This document shows, piece by piece, positions 33,043-42,396 of a stretch of DNA of 64,000 nt. The notes below the pieces were generated by a model. That model saw nothing but the letters and a program-made list of their open reading frames with translations. It was not told the DNA's origin and made no database searches. The position numbers and the translations under genes were made by a program. The stretch comes from Methylobacterium persicinum (lineage in GTDB: Bacteria; Pseudomonadota; Alphaproteobacteria; Rhizobiales; Beijerinckiaceae), in NCBI RefSeq assembly GCF_022179525.1, contig NZ_BPQX01000063.1, forward strand, positions 1 through 64,000. Reading direction: 5' to 3'. Positions within the stretch are counted from its first letter, which is position 1; every line of letters starts with the position of its first letter.

Positions 33043-34719
33043 ATGATGAAGCTCTTGAAGAGCTGCCTGCTCGGGTCAGCGGCAGTGATCAGTGCCGGCG
33101 CCGCGAATGCTGCGGACTTGCCGGTGAAGAAAGCGGTTCCGATCGAATTCGTCCGTGTCTGTTCGGCCTATGGCGCGGGCTTCTTCTACATCCCCGGCAC
33201 CGATACCTGCCTGCGTCTCTCGGGCCGTGCCCGCTTCGAGTACGGCTACCAAGCCCCCCTCGGCCGCGGCCAGGGCAATGGCGACTACAGCGGCTACCGT
33301 GGTCTCGCCCGCATCAACCTCGATGCCCGCACCCAGACCGGCTACGGCACCCTGCGCGCCTTCATCCGCATCGAGGCCGCCAGCCGCACCGGCATCCCGA
33401 CCGTGCACTCCGGCACCCAGATCCGGATCGGCAACGCCTTCCCGGGCACCGGCATCGACCAGTACGGCCGCGTCGAGCAGTACTTCAACACCGACAAGGC
33501 CTTCGTGCAGTTCGCCGGCCTGACCGCCGGCCGCGCGTCCTCGTTCTTCGACTTCTACGCCCACGATTTTGAGTTCATCGCCGGCACGTCGGGCTCGGAC
33601 GTCTACTCCACGAACCTCCTCGCCTACACCGCGACGATCGGCAACGGCCTCTCGGCCACGATCTCGATGGAAGACCCGAGCTTCCGCCGTTCGCCCGTGT
33701 ATTCCCCGACCTCGGCGCTGGCCGCGACGGTGGGCAACACCTCGACCGCCATCTTCGGCCAGTCGAACTCGCTGATCCCGGTGGTGCTCGGCGTCAACGC
33801 CGCCGGCCAGCCGACGGGCTTCGGCTTCACCGACGGCATCCAGCGCAACCGCATGCCCGACTTCGTCGGCGTCCTGCGCTACGACCAGCCCTGGGGCTCG
33901 GCTCAGATCTCCGCCGCGGTCCACGAGATCAACACCGGCAACGTCATCTCCCAGGGCGGCTTCCTCGGCGTGAACAGCGCCGGCGCGGCCCTCACCACGG
34001 CCAACGCTGTCGCCGCGACCACGAAAAGCGAGTACGGCTTTGCCGTGCAGGGCGGTCTGAAGGTCAACGCCCCGTTCATCGCACCGGGCGACGCCTTCTA
34101 CCTCCAGGGCGCCTATGCCGAGGGCGCGCAGATGTACACCGGCAACGGCTCGTACAACGGCTCCTACTCCATCAACCCGACCTCGATCGAAGGCGCGTCG
34201 TTCAACCAGAACTTCTCCGACGCGACGATCAACCCGTTCACCAACCAGCTCCAGCTCTCCACGAGCTTCTCGGTGGTCGGCTCGTTCCTGCACTACTGGG
34301 CGCCCGAGTGGCGGTCGGCGGTGTTCGCCTCCTACGGTGAGAACACCTTCGGCGCCGGCGCCCGCGCCGCGCAGGGAGCCTATTACGGCTTCGTCCCGGC
34401 CGCCGGCACCAGCGCCGGCAGCACGGTCCTCTCGACGCTCGGCGTCGGCACCCCCGGCACGCGCTTCTACGCCCTCAACGGCAACCTGCGCGACACGTAC
34501 ATGCTCTATGCCGGCGCGAACTTGATCTGGTCGCCGGTGAAGGACCTCGATATCGGCGTCGAGGGCATCTACGCGCAGTACGGCGTGCAGAACGGCCGGG
34601 TGCTCGACACCCAGAAGTTCAACTACTCCGCTGCCTACGTGAATGCCGGCAACCCGGTGAAGACGATCTCCAGCACCGACGTCTTCCAGGCCCGCTTCCG
34701 CGTCCAGCGCGACTTCTGA
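33043..34719 (+). CDS. Porin, Omp2b/Porin_2 family
   Basis: A 558-residue outer-membrane beta-barrel channel. Signal peptide MMKLLKSCLLGSAAVISAGA, cut after ANAA. The mature N-terminus DLPVKKAVPIEFVRVCSAYG and then FFYIPGTDTCLRLSGRARFE is the hallmark of Hyphomicrobiales Porin_2 proteins, with the two Cys conserved. The C-terminus ends in Phe (FRVQRDF), as needed for barrel insertion. It is longer than many relatives (about 480-530). Codon use is strongly biased, as in highly expressed genes. Start at 33043 or the next ATG at 33046. A good terminator follows. Confidence 0.95.
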   Translation: MMKLLKSCLLGSAAVISAGAANAADLPVKKAVPIEFVRVCSAYGAGFFYIPGTDTCLRLSGRARFEYGYQAPLGRGQGNGDYSGYRGLARINLDARTQTGYGTLRAFIRIEAASRTGIPTVHSGTQIRIGNAFPGTGIDQYGRVEQYFNTDKAFVQFAGLTAGRASSFFDFYAHDFEFIAGTSGSDVYSTNLLAYTATIGNGLSATISMEDPSFRRSPVYSPTSALAATVGNTSTAIFGQSNSLIPVVLGVNAAGQPTGFGFTDGIQRNRMPDFVGVLRYDQPWGSAQISAAVHEINTGNVISQGGFLGVNSAGAALTTANAVAATTKSEYGFAVQGGLKVNAPFIAPGDAFYLQGAYAEGAQMYTGNGSYNGSYSINPTSIEGASFNQNFSDATINPFTNQLQLSTSFSVVGSFLHYWAPEWRSAVFASYGENTFGAGARAAQGAYYGFVPAAGTSAGSTVLSTLGVGTPGTRFYALNGNLRDTYMLYAGANLIWSPVKDLDIGVEGIYAQYGVQNGRVLDTQKFNYSAAYVNAGNPVKTISSTDVFQARFRVQRDF

Positions 34720-34786
34720 TCACCGATCCCGGTCGGGTTCTCCAAGGCCCCGACCGTGATGTCCCCCGTGCAAGAGGGATTCAGAC

Positions 34787-34815
34787 TGCCCGGCCTCGTG
34801 CCGGGCAATTTTTTT
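34787..34815 (+). terminator. Intrinsic terminator of the porin gene
   Basis: The stem TGCCCGGC/GCCGGGCA (34787-34794 with 34800-34807) is followed by ATTTTTTT. It lies 68 bases after the stop codon and is a textbook Rho-independent terminator. Confidence 0.9.
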
Positions 34816-34910
34816 GCGGAGCCTCACCGGAGCGACGCAACGCCGGGACCTGCCGGGGCTCGACACGATCAGTCGGAGCGTTTTCCGTCATCCTTGGATC
34901 GCCTACCCCA

Positions 34911-35004
34911 CGGTCATTGCGAGCGAAGCGAAGCAACCCAGGGATCCGCCATATCCTGAGAAGTCCCGCTGTCCTGGATTGCTTCGCTTCGCTCGCAAAG
35001 ACGG
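34911..35004. repeat. Imperfect palindromic repeat family C, copy 2
   Basis: The ends CGGTCATTGCGAGCGAAGCG and CGCTTCGCTCGCAAAGACGG are inverted copies. The inner part has AAGCAACCCAGG opposite CCTGGATTGCTT. It is the closest relative of 21842-21934. Confidence 0.85.
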
Positions 35005-35132
35005 AGCGCAATTCTCTGACACATGCGTGCAAACACTCGGGCCGACGTTCGTTATGTCAGGCCGCTCGCCGTCGAGGCGTGAGGGCGATGGCCCCAGCGG
35101 ATGCCTGCCACGCTCAGAGAGGAACCGTCCCG

Positions 35133-35402
35133 ATGAAATTGCCCACCATGATTGCCGTCGCCTCCACCGTGCTCCTGATGGGCGGAGCGGCCCAGGCGCT
35201 GCCGGTGGCGCCGCTGTCGGGCGGCGAGGCCTCGATCACGCTGGTCCGCGGCGGCTGTGGCTTCGGCGAGCATCGCGGCCCCTATGGCGGCTGCCGGCTC
35301 AACCGCGGCCCCCGCGGCGCGATCCGCCGTGCGATCTCAGGCGCCCCGCGGGGATGCCCGCCCGGGATGATCCGCGGGCCCCGCGGCTACTGTCACCGCT
35401 AA
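35133..35402 (+). CDS. Small secreted Gly/Arg/Cys-rich protein, 89 aa
   Basis: Signal peptide MKLPTMIAVASTVLLMGGAA, cut after QAL. The mature part repeats the theme RGGCGFGEHRGPYGGCRLN, RGPRGAIRR, RGCPPGMIRGPRGYCHR, with four Cys and many Arg and Gly. Proteins of this kind are common in Methylobacterium and Bradyrhizobium, but their function is unknown. Confidence 0.7.
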   Translation: MKLPTMIAVASTVLLMGGAAQALPVAPLSGGEASITLVRGGCGFGEHRGPYGGCRLNRGPRGAIRRAISGAPRGCPPGMIRGPRGYCHR

Positions 35403-35464
35403 CGCCTTTTCCGCCGAAGGGGCGCCGGCTCGGCGCCGGAAACAATCCAGGCCCCTTAGGCCGG
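35403..35464. repeat. Interspersed repeat family D, copy 1
   Basis: TTTTCCGCCGAAGGGG followed by GCCGGCTCGGCGCCGGAAA. It resembles 37113-37186 (TTTTCCGCCGAAGGGGGCAC, GGTTCGGCGTTAGGAAA). It starts directly at the stop codon of the Cys-rich gene. Confidence 0.65.
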
Positions 35465-35519
35465 GCGCGCCTCGACAACGGGCCGCCCGGCCTTCGTGGC
35501 CCTGTCAGCGGGCCGACCG

Positions 35520-35675
35520 CTACCCCTTCTTGAACGGCGTGTTGCCCTTGAAGTTCTTGCCCCGCAGCTCCGCCTTGCGCGGGTCCGGCTTGTCGGCGAG
35601 CAAGCGCTTCACGCGCTCATTGAAATCTTCGCGGGTGACCGGCTGCGCTTTGCCGGTCGTAAATTCACGTGCCAT
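35520..35675 (-). CDS. Small basic hypothetical protein, 51 aa
   Basis: MAREFTTGKAQPVTREDFNE, then RVKRLLADKPDPRKAELRGK and a Lys/Gly-rich tail. GCGGAGACC precedes the ATG. It is very basic and soluble and could bind nucleic acid, but that is only a guess from charge. Confidence 0.6.
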   Translation of the reverse strand: MAREFTTGKAQPVTREDFNERVKRLLADKPDPRKAELRGKNFKGNTPFKKG

Positions 35676-35962
35676 CTCGGTCTCCGCTTCGCGGCCCAGG
35701 CACGAAATTGTGCAAAGGGATACCAGTCCTATGGGCCCTCCCGGCCAATAATGCGAGTCAATCGCGCTCGTTTCAGTTCGAAGACGGACAAATCGGCGTT
35801 GTCTGCTCCGCACAATATTCGAATACGAGTGTCCCGTAAGGCTCTGCCTGGCGTCGACCTGTCCCGACCAGGACATGGCTAGGGGCTGAGCGTGGGGCAC
35901 CGTCGCACCTGGCCTCCGGCGATCACGAAGCGAGCACCGGAGGCTGCCGAGCCGAAAGCCTC

Positions 35963-36457
35963 TCAGCCCTTCAGGCGCTTGTTGCACTCGCTGTAGTAGC
36001 CGCCGCCCTTCTGAATCCATTTCAGATCGCCGAGCGTGCCGGACGCCTTGGCGGCGTTGTAGCTGTCGAGGCACGTGTGCATCCGCTGCTTGCCGGCGGG
36101 CTCGCTGGCGTATTTCGGATCGACGCGGCCCGGGAAAGCGGCGGAGCCGGCCTTTGCCACCGGCGCGGGGGCGGGAGCGGGGGCCGCTGCGGGCGTGGCC
36201 GCAGGCGTGTTGGGCTTGGCGGCGCCCGGGGCCATCGGGTTCGGCACGGTCGCCGTTGCGGCGGCGGGCGCTGCATCGGCGCCGCATTCCGCCTTCCGGA
36301 AATCGTTCCACTTCTGCCCGTTCAGCGTCCCGGCCTGCTTGGCGGCCTGGTACTTCACCGAACAGTCCTTGGTCGACAGGGCGAAGGCAGGTGGGGCCAT
36401 GAGGCACGCGCCGAGGGGGAGAGCGAGGAGCGCAACCGGAAGTTTGGAACGGACCAT
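35963..36457 (-). CDS. Secreted protein with two Cys-flanked repeats
   Basis: A 164-residue protein. Signal peptide MVRSKLPVALLALPLGACLM, cut after AFA. An internal duplication is seen: CSVKYQAAKQAGTLNGQKWN near the start and CLDSYNAAKASGTLGDLKWI near the end, each followed by a second Cys (KAEC, SEC). The repeats resemble PsiF-type units. A Pro/Ala-rich linker (AATPAAAPAPAPAPV) joins them. Function unknown. Confidence 0.7.
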   Translation of the reverse strand: MVRSKLPVALLALPLGACLMAPPAFALSTKDCSVKYQAAKQAGTLNGQKWNDFRKAECGADAAPAAATATVPNPMAPGAAKPNTPAATPAAAPAPAPAPVAKAGSAAFPGRVDPKYASEPAGKQRMHTCLDSYNAAKASGTLGDLKWIQKGGGYYSECNKRLKG

Positions 36458-36713
36458 GGCGTAAGGTCTCCCTAGGGCGGCATCGCGCCGCAGCCTCACG
36501 ATAACCCTGCAGCTACACGGTGGAGAAGGCACCGTGGTTGCTATTCACGATTGAAATACCGTGAGGACGGCGGTGATCCGGCCGAACTGCCTGCGAAGTT
36601 TGCCGCGCCGCCGATCCCGGGGGGCTGTGTCCGGCGGAGTGGGGCCGGCAGGGGATCCTCCGATCCGTCCACCCGCTCCCTCGTCCAGAGGTGCCGGACG
36701 GCGCCGTTTTCCC

Positions 36714-37097
36714 TCAGCGGGTCCGGCGGACGAGCCAGCCCGCGGCGAAGGCCAGGGCGGCGATGCCGAGGAGGGTGTTCGTCCGGTGGCCGTCCGCGTA
36801 GCGGATCGCCTGCCGGCCATAAGCTTCCCCGCGGCGGCGGGCATCGCGGGCGAAGTCGCGGCCGTCATCGATCAGGTGGTCGGCGCGCTTGCGGGCGGCG
36901 CGGGCGATGTGGCGCCCGTCCTCGGCGAGGTCCTCCGCCCGGTCGCGGGCCTGGCCATAGGCGTATTGCGCACCGCCGGCCACTTGGTTCACCGCACCGC
37001 GCACCTGCCGGGCCGGATCGCCGGTCAGACCGCCGAGGGTAGTCTGCGCGCGGCCCTTCAGGTGACGGGTCGCGCCATGGATCTGGTCGCGATTCAT
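36714..37097 (-). CDS. CsbD-like stress protein with C-terminal membrane anchor
   Basis: A 127-residue protein. MNRDQIHGATRHLKGRAQTT, then LGGLTGDPARQVRGAVNQVA matches the CsbD domain. A long charged helix (ARDRAEDLAEDGRHIARAAR) and a hydrophobic tail (TLLGIAALAFAAGWLVRRTR) follow. The membrane anchor resembles that of YqjD/ElaB ribosome-linked proteins. It is the downstream member of a group of four CsbD-like genes. Confidence 0.75.
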   Translation of the reverse strand: MNRDQIHGATRHLKGRAQTTLGGLTGDPARQVRGAVNQVAGGAQYAYGQARDRAEDLAEDGRHIARAARKRADHLIDDGRDFARDARRRGEAYGRQAIRYADGHRTNTLLGIAALAFAAGWLVRRTR

Positions 37098-37112
37098 GGA
37101 AATCTCCGGGTT

Positions 37113-37186
37113 AGAGCGTTTTCCGCCGAAGGGGGCACCGGTTCGGCGTTAGGAAATGCCGCCAAGAACAATGGCCTAGGGCGGGA
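37113..37186. repeat. Interspersed repeat family D, copy 2
   Basis: It resembles 35403-35464, with the TTTTCCGCCGAAGGGG core, a GGTTCGGCG block and a GGAAA block. It lies between two CsbD-like genes. Confidence 0.6.
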
Positions 37187-37241
37187 TGGCACTGGATCGT
37201 GTCCGGGGCGGCGACGGCGGGGCCGGCGCCGCCCGCGGCGG

Positions 37242-37445
37242 TCAGTGCTTGCCGGTGATCTTGTCAGCGAGGTTCTTGGCACCGTCCTTGGCGTCGCCGA
37301 CGGTCTTCTGGGTCTCGCCCTTCAGCTCCTGCGCCTTGCCTTCGGCCTTGAGCTTGTCGTTGCCGGTCATGTTGCCGACGCCCTGCTTGACGTTGCCGAC
37401 GGCCTCGTTCGCAAGACCCTTGAGCTTGTCGGTGGTGCTGCTCAT
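37242..37445 (-). CDS. CsbD family protein, 67 aa
   Basis: [20 protein letters not shown], then [20 protein letters not shown] and [18 protein letters not shown]: a canonical CsbD domain, all charged helix. CsbD proteins accumulate under general stress in many bacteria, but their action is unknown. Confidence 0.88.
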   Translation of the reverse strand: MSSTTDKLKGLANEAVGNVKQGVGNMTGNDKLKAEGKAQELKGETQKTVGDAKDGAKNLADKITGKH

Positions 37446-37536
37446 CGCGTGTGCTCCTCGAGTGGTGGCCGGCGTCTCGCCGGGGGTGAACGGCGCCCGT
37501 TCGAGGCGGGCGCCGATGGGAATGGCGTGGGACGGA

Positions 37537-38043
37537 TCAGTCGCGGGATGCGCTGACGAGCAGCCCGATCCCGAAGCCGACGAGGCCGGCGACGACCACG
37601 GAGGCGAGCGGATGCTCGCCGACCCGGTGGCTCACCTCGCGCGTGCCCCGATGCAGGGCGTGGCGCCCCTGCCCGTAGATATCTTCGGCGTAGTCGGCGG
37701 CCTCGTTCGCGCTCCGGCGGATCGTCCGTCCGGCCCGGTCGCCGTAATCCTGCGCGGCCCCCTGGGCGTGCCGGGCCCGGCTCTCGAGGTCATCCGAACC
37801 GATGACATCGCCCACAGCCTCGCGGACCTTGCCGCCGATGTCCCGGGCGGTGTCGGCGACATGCCCGGCGGCATCGCGCACGGTGTCCTTGGCCTGTCCG
37901 TAGAGACCCTCGGCCTGCCCGGCTGCCTCCCGGGCACGGCCTTCGGCCGAGTCCTTGTGCGACCCGGTGAGATCGCCCACCGCGCCCTGCACCTTGCCGC
38001 CGAACTCCTTGGCGGCGCCCGTGATCCGATCCGTATCCACCAT
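37537..38043 (-). CDS. CsbD-like protein with long helix and membrane anchor
   Basis: A 168-residue protein. [20 protein letters not shown] and [20 protein letters not shown] form a CsbD unit, and [20 protein letters not shown] looks like a second, partial unit. The C-terminal segment [20 protein letters not shown] is a membrane anchor. A longer start at 38088 is possible. It fits the same group as its neighbours. Confidence 0.78.
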   Translation of the reverse strand: MVDTDRITGAAKEFGGKVQGAVGDLTGSHKDSAEGRAREAAGQAEGLYGQAKDTVRDAAGHVADTARDIGGKVREAVGDVIGSDDLESRARHAQGAAQDYGDRAGRTIRRSANEAADYAEDIYGQGRHALHRGTREVSHRVGEHPLASVVVAGLVGFGIGLLVSASRD

Positions 38044-38135
38044 GCTGCTCTCTTCCGTGATGCCGTCCACCCGGGACGGTGTTGTCATGCTCCCGCCGCC
38101 GACGGGGCGCCTTGACGAAATGTGGGACTGGTCCG

Positions 38136-38321
38136 TCAGCGCTGCGTCGTATCCTTTGCGGGATCCGTCGCCTTGAGCCCGGCGGCGACGGGCGGCCGTG
38201 CGTCGTGCTTCTGGCGCCGGCCCTCGGCTGCGATCCGGTCGTCGCCGATGAGCTTGCCGATCGCCTCCTTGACCGAGCCCTCGAGGTGCTCGGCGGAACC
38301 CGGGTTCTTCTGTCCGGCCAT
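38136..38321 (-). CDS. CsbD family protein, 61 aa
   Basis: MAGQKNPGSAEHLEGSVKEA, then IGKLIGDDRIAAEGRRQKHD resembles CsbD (K-G-x-x-K-E-A-x-G-K). The C-terminal third is different and polar. It is the first of the four minus-strand CsbD-like genes. Confidence 0.7.
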   Translation of the reverse strand: MAGQKNPGSAEHLEGSVKEAIGKLIGDDRIAAEGRRQKHDARPPVAAGLKATDPAKDTTQR

Positions 38322-38598
38322 GGGTACTCCGTCGTTAAAGAGACAACCCTGAACCGTCCTGAAGATGTGCTGGCAGACCCCCCGTTCAATAGTCAGTTTC
38401 TACCAGTGAAACCGCCTAAATGTTTCAATCCCTGCCGCCGGGAGTGAGGCTCAAGCCGCCGCTGCTTCCCCGACGGCGAGGCACAAACGGATTGCACGCA
38501 AACCGGTTCCCACAGGCGCCCCCCGGATTGATACGCATGCATCACCTCCCTGGGGTGTCCCGACCGGTCCGCGTTCGGCGACGGACCAAGCCGGTGGG

Positions 38599-39858
38599 TC
38601 AGCCGTCCGTCCGGCGCGCCGTCGCGGCCCGTTCGATCACGTCGCAGGCCGCCTGGAGGCTTCCGTTCGTGCGGAGCCTGTCCCGGGCCTCGTCGCAGGC
38701 GGCGCGGACCCGTGGGTCGGTGAGCAGGCGCCGGATCCTGCGGGCGGCGGGACCAGGGGAGAACCGTCGGCGGCTCAGCGACAGGCCGAGGTTCAGGTGC
38801 CGCAGGCGGCGGGCCTCGTCGAAATGGTCGAAGGCGACCGGGACCACGAATTGCGGGATGCCGGCGGCCATGGCCTGGGCCACCGTGCCGATCCCGCCGT
38901 GGTGGATCAGGGCGGCGCAGCGCGGAAGGAGCTTGCCGAAGGGCGCATAGGGGACGTGGAGGATCCCCTCCGGCAGCGGGCCGCTCACCTGTCCGTCCTG
39001 CGGAGCCAGGAGCACCCCGCGGCGGCCGAGGCGACCGCACACGGCGACCGCCGTCTCGAAGAAGCGCCGGCCCTGGCGCATCCCCGACCCGTAGGTGAAG
39101 GCCAGCGGCGGCGGTCCCGCATCGAGGAAGCTGGCCAGCGCGGGATCCAGTTCGGGGGCATCGCCGAACGCGTCGGCGATCGGGAAATCGAGCTGAACCG
39201 CCTGGGGTGGCCAATCCGGCTGGGGCGGGGCGTACCAGCCGGGGAACATCAGGAGCATCGCGTCGGGGCTGTTCCACCAGTGGATGAGGCGCCGCACCGG
39301 AGGCAGGCCCAACCCGGAGCGGAACGCGTTCAAGCCCGGCAGGATGAACGGATCGACGGCGACCTCGAAGGCGCCCCGCCCCATCCAGTGCCTGAACCGG
39401 GCGGGGAGGAACTCGGGCAGCGGCAGGCCCGGCAGCCGCGGCGGCGCGGAGCGGCTCTCGATGAGCATGGGCAGGACGTGGAGCGTCACCAGGGGCACGC
39501 CGAGGCGATCCTGGGCCGTCCGTGCCCCGAACATGCTCGACGACGCGACGGCGACGCAGTCCTCCGACCGGTGAGCCTCGATCCAGCGGTAGACGTCCGG
39601 CGTGAAGCGCAGGGCGTGGCGGAAGGCAGTCCTGGCGCCCTTGCGGGGATGCCAGAGGTCCGGTTCGCACACCAGCCGGTTGAAATCGGCCCGGTCCCCG
39701 AGGGGATGGAAGGTCAGGCCCGCCCGCCGGGCCGCCCCTTCGAACGGGGCCGGGGCGGTGAGCAGGACCTCGTGGCCCCGGCCGGCCAGGGCGCTGCCGA
39801 GGGCGATGAACGGCAGGACGTCGCCGTGCGTGCCGAGCACTGCGAGGAGGCACTTCAT
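38599..39858 (-). CDS. GT1-family glycosyltransferase (MGT/UGT-like)
   Basis: A 419-residue GT-B enzyme that moves a sugar from a nucleotide donor to a small molecule or lipid. The N-terminus MKCLLAVLGTHGDVLPFIAL (with GTHGD) and the C-terminal donor site ALIHHGGIGTVAQAMAAGIP with VVPVAFDHFDEARR are typical of the sterol/macrolide glycosyltransferase group. The acceptor is unknown. The gene stands alone with a membrane hydrolase upstream on the same strand. Confidence 0.9.
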   Translation of the reverse strand: MKCLLAVLGTHGDVLPFIALGSALAGRGHEVLLTAPAPFEGAARRAGLTFHPLGDRADFNRLVCEPDLWHPRKGARTAFRHALRFTPDVYRWIEAHRSEDCVAVASSSMFGARTAQDRLGVPLVTLHVLPMLIESRSAPPRLPGLPLPEFLPARFRHWMGRGAFEVAVDPFILPGLNAFRSGLGLPPVRRLIHWWNSPDAMLLMFPGWYAPPQPDWPPQAVQLDFPIADAFGDAPELDPALASFLDAGPPPLAFTYGSGMRQGRRFFETAVAVCGRLGRRGVLLAPQDGQVSGPLPEGILHVPYAPFGKLLPRCAALIHHGGIGTVAQAMAAGIPQFVVPVAFDHFDEARRLRHLNLGLSLSRRRFSPGPAARRIRRLLTDPRVRAACDEARDRLRTNGSLQAACDVIERAATARRTDG

Positions 39859-39919
39859 GGGAGGGGATGCGATGCTGGCATGAAGAAGGAGCTCCGCCGG
39901 ATCCGGCAGGGCGTCGGCG

Positions 39920-41164
39920 TCAGCCGCTTCCCAATGGGGTGCTGACCTCGCCGAGGACGCGCTCGCGCAGGTACCGGCTGCCGAGGGAGAGGGCGAAGAT
40001 GTCGAAGACCCCGGCGTGGTCGTTCGCCATCAAAAACTGGAAGTGCATGCGGAAGGGACGCATGCGGATCTGGCGGTAGGTCTGCGCGTCGATGATCTCG
40101 CTGAAACGCGCCGACCGGATGATCGGGTTGACCGTGTCCGCCACGGGGAGGTCCAGCGGGAGATCCTGCCCAGGGTTGAAACCCGGAAAGTTCATCCAGT
40201 CCTGGGGCGCCTGGTAATCCACCCAGACCAACCGCTGCGAGGTCATCAGTTGTTCGACGGCGGCGCGCGTGGCGTGGGCGCTGGGCTGGAGCGCCACGAT
40301 CGGCAGGCTGGAGCCGAGCGTCAGAAGGGAGAAGACCGGCCCCTCGCGGCCGAGGCCGGGATCCTTCGCCAGGAGGCGGGCCGCCAGCTCGACGGCGGTG
40401 AGGCCGCCCGTGGAATGGCCGACGAGGAGGATCTCGTCGCATTCCGCCTGACGGATCCGGGCCAGGACGTGGTCCGCGAACTCGTCGAGCCGCGCCTCGT
40501 AGTCCCGGCGCCGGCCGCCGGCATGCTGCCAATGGAAGATCCAGTCGTGCATCAGCTGCCAGAGGAAGGCGCGGTCCAGCCGGGGCGCCGTCTTCTTCAG
40601 GGCGTAGAAGCCGACGGCGCATCCCGCCGACAGGGCGATCCAGGTCGGAAGCCCCAGCCCGATGCCGAGGAGGCCGTGCCCCAGCAGTCCGGCCAAGAAG
40701 AACGCCGCCAGGAGCAGGAGGGACATGACGAACGGATAGACGATGACGTTCGCGCATTTCCAGCTGGCGCGATACAGGCGCACCAGCGTGCCGCTCGCGG
40801 CGGCGTGGAGCAGGGCCCAGGCGTTGAGGCAGGCGCCGAGGATGTAGGACCGCTTCATGTCCCGGCGGGCCAGATCGCTCCAGAGGAGCACGTCGTAGAC
40901 CGTGCGGGTGCTCGCCCGGGAATCCTGCGACTGGATGGTCCAGTGCTGGGTCCGGCCGTCGTCGCTGGTGATAGGACGCGAGATCGTCGGCAGCGCGATG
41001 CCGAAGCCCCGGGCATACCGGCGGATCTCCCGCACGAACAGGGTGCGGTAGCGCCGCTCGGCATCCGGATCGTAGCCGGGAAGGTAGAAGAGGATCCGCC
41101 GCTCGACGGGCTGCGAGGGATCCCGCGACACCTGCCGTGGCGTGAACGCGATGGGCTTGGACAT
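39920..41164 (-). CDS. Membrane-anchored alpha/beta hydrolase
   Basis: A 414-residue protein. RRILFYLPGYDPDAERRYRT near the start looks like the oxyanion strand. Two TM segments (FVMSLLLLAAFFLAGLLGHG and LPTWIALSAGCAVGFYALKK) lie in the middle. EILLVGHSTGGLTAVELAAR carries the nucleophile elbow GHSTGG, and NDHAGVFDIFALSLG near the end may carry the His. The start at 41164 (MSKPIAFTPRQV) is chosen over 41341, whose extra residues are low-complexity. It is probably a lipase- or esterase-like enzyme at the inner membrane. Confidence 0.7.
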   Translation of the reverse strand: MSKPIAFTPRQVSRDPSQPVERRILFYLPGYDPDAERRYRTLFVREIRRYARGFGIALPTISRPITSDDGRTQHWTIQSQDSRASTRTVYDVLLWSDLARRDMKRSYILGACLNAWALLHAAASGTLVRLYRASWKCANVIVYPFVMSLLLLAAFFLAGLLGHGLLGIGLGLPTWIALSAGCAVGFYALKKTAPRLDRAFLWQLMHDWIFHWQHAGGRRRDYEARLDEFADHVLARIRQAECDEILLVGHSTGGLTAVELAARLLAKDPGLGREGPVFSLLTLGSSLPIVALQPSAHATRAAVEQLMTSQRLVWVDYQAPQDWMNFPGFNPGQDLPLDLPVADTVNPIIRSARFSEIIDAQTYRQIRMRPFRMHFQFLMANDHAGVFDIFALSLGSRYLRERVLGEVSTPLGSG

Positions 41165-41618
41165 GAAGAGCCGAGAGAGCAATGGAACCCGCGCGGCCGG
41201 ACTCGAGCGCGGCCCCTCGGCCTGCCCGGCACTCGTCGCGCCCGGTGATGGAATGGTCAACCGCCGCACCCTCATCCGGCCAGCGGACCCATGATCCTCG
41301 CCTGCATCGTCGTCGGCGATGGGATCAAGGCCGGCCTTCACGCTGTCGCTCTGGCGGCAGCGTCCCCCGCCCCCGACACCCCGGCATATCGGGAAGACTT
41401 AGCAGCTCGACAACAAGGGGGAATGACATGAGTTGAAGGATGAAGAATCTTGGCCAGCTTATGGTGTAGGCGTAATTTTTCTGTCAATGGCGCAGACATA
41501 CTAGTACATTTACGGAATCCGCGCGAGCGTGGCAAGCGTCCACGACGGCCGTGCGGCCTCAGGCGCGCACGGCCGTGGCCTCTCCCGGGGGCCCGAGATG
41601 GTCAGGCCCGCTCCCACG

Positions 41619-41963
41619 TCAGCAGGTCAGGCGGCGACCTTCCGCACGGCCGACCTTCCGGTAATGGAAGAGGCCGGACTCGACCTGACCGTTGACGACG
41701 GCACGGCGTACATCCGGGTTGCACCGCAGATATTCGCGCTCGTCGAACGCGTAGTCGCCGCGGCCGCCGCGCGATCCCCGGTCGTAGTCGCGCCGAGAGT
41801 CGCGTCGATAATCGCCGCGGTCGCGGTCGTCGTAGTCCCGGTCGCGGGATCCGTACTCGCCACGGTCATAGCCGTAATCGCGCCCGCCGTAGGGTTGAGC
41901 GAACGCTGGAGCCAGCGTCCCCAACAGGGTCAGGCCCACGATGGTCGCGGAGATCACTTTCAT
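41619..41963 (-). CDS. Secreted Arg/Asp/Tyr/Gly-rich protein
   Basis: A 114-residue protein. Signal peptide MKVISATIVGLTLLGTLAPA, cut after FAQ. A middle of RGEYGSRDRDYDDRDRGDYR type repeats is highly charged. The C-terminal part FDEREYLRCNPDVRRAVVNG then GLFHYRKVGRAEGR matches the short repeat often written D-YL-x-NPDV-x-A-G-HY-x-x-x-G-x-EGR. That repeat is seen in many secreted proteins of alphaproteobacteria. A candidate stress promoter lies upstream. Confidence 0.7.
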   Translation of the reverse strand: MKVISATIVGLTLLGTLAPAFAQPYGGRDYGYDRGEYGSRDRDYDDRDRGDYRRDSRRDYDRGSRGGRGDYAFDEREYLRCNPDVRRAVVNGQVESGLFHYRKVGRAEGRRLTC

Positions 41964-41994
41964 GGCACTTGGTCCTCCCTCATGGAGGACCGAG

Positions 41995-42019
41995 AACGCC
42001 CGAAGGCGGAGGTGGTTCG
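41995..42019 (-). promoter_or_regulatory. Candidate EcfG-type promoter
   Basis: On the minus strand CGAAC (42019-42015), 16 bases, CGTT (41998-41995), one mismatch to GGAAC-N16/17-CGTT. It is 32 bases before the start of the Arg/Asp/Tyr-rich gene. The plus-strand block CGGAGGTGGTTCGA recurs upstream of the gene at 46426. Confidence 0.4.
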
Positions 42020-42396
42020 ATGACCCGCCGGGGCGACAGCGGCCGCCCTCCCCGACAAGGGGATCGCCGCGGGTTTCGGGGAAGCACGAGACTCAACCCT
42101 TCATTGTAAACGAAAGCCAAGGCAAGACGGTGAGGATGTCAGAACTCTTCGAGTTTGGCCAATGACACCCCACCCCCGCAAAGCCGAAAACCTCAGCCCG
42201 CCCAGTTCTCAAAGATCGTATTTGATAATGCCAATTGCAAATCTCTATACGTTAGGTTGGTTGACGCCACTGTCTCGGACGGATGTTTCTAAGCCACGTT
42301 CACAAGACCGTGAAGCGAATTATTATATATTGCAAATTTTGTATTGATGATAGATCTATTACATAACTTACGGAGTCTCGCAAATATAAGAGGCAC
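42020..42396. other. AT-rich intergenic stretch
   Basis: No gene is supported. From about 42200 the sequence is clearly AT-rich compared with the rest (for example TATTATATATTGCAAATTTT near 42320). It probably holds the promoter of the Cache-domain gene. Confidence 0.5.

Noticed and set aside
41529-42023. Valine/alanine-rich plus-strand frame
   Set aside because: It is antisense to the Arg/Asp/Tyr-rich secreted protein. Its hydrophobic repeats are mirror images of the charged codons.
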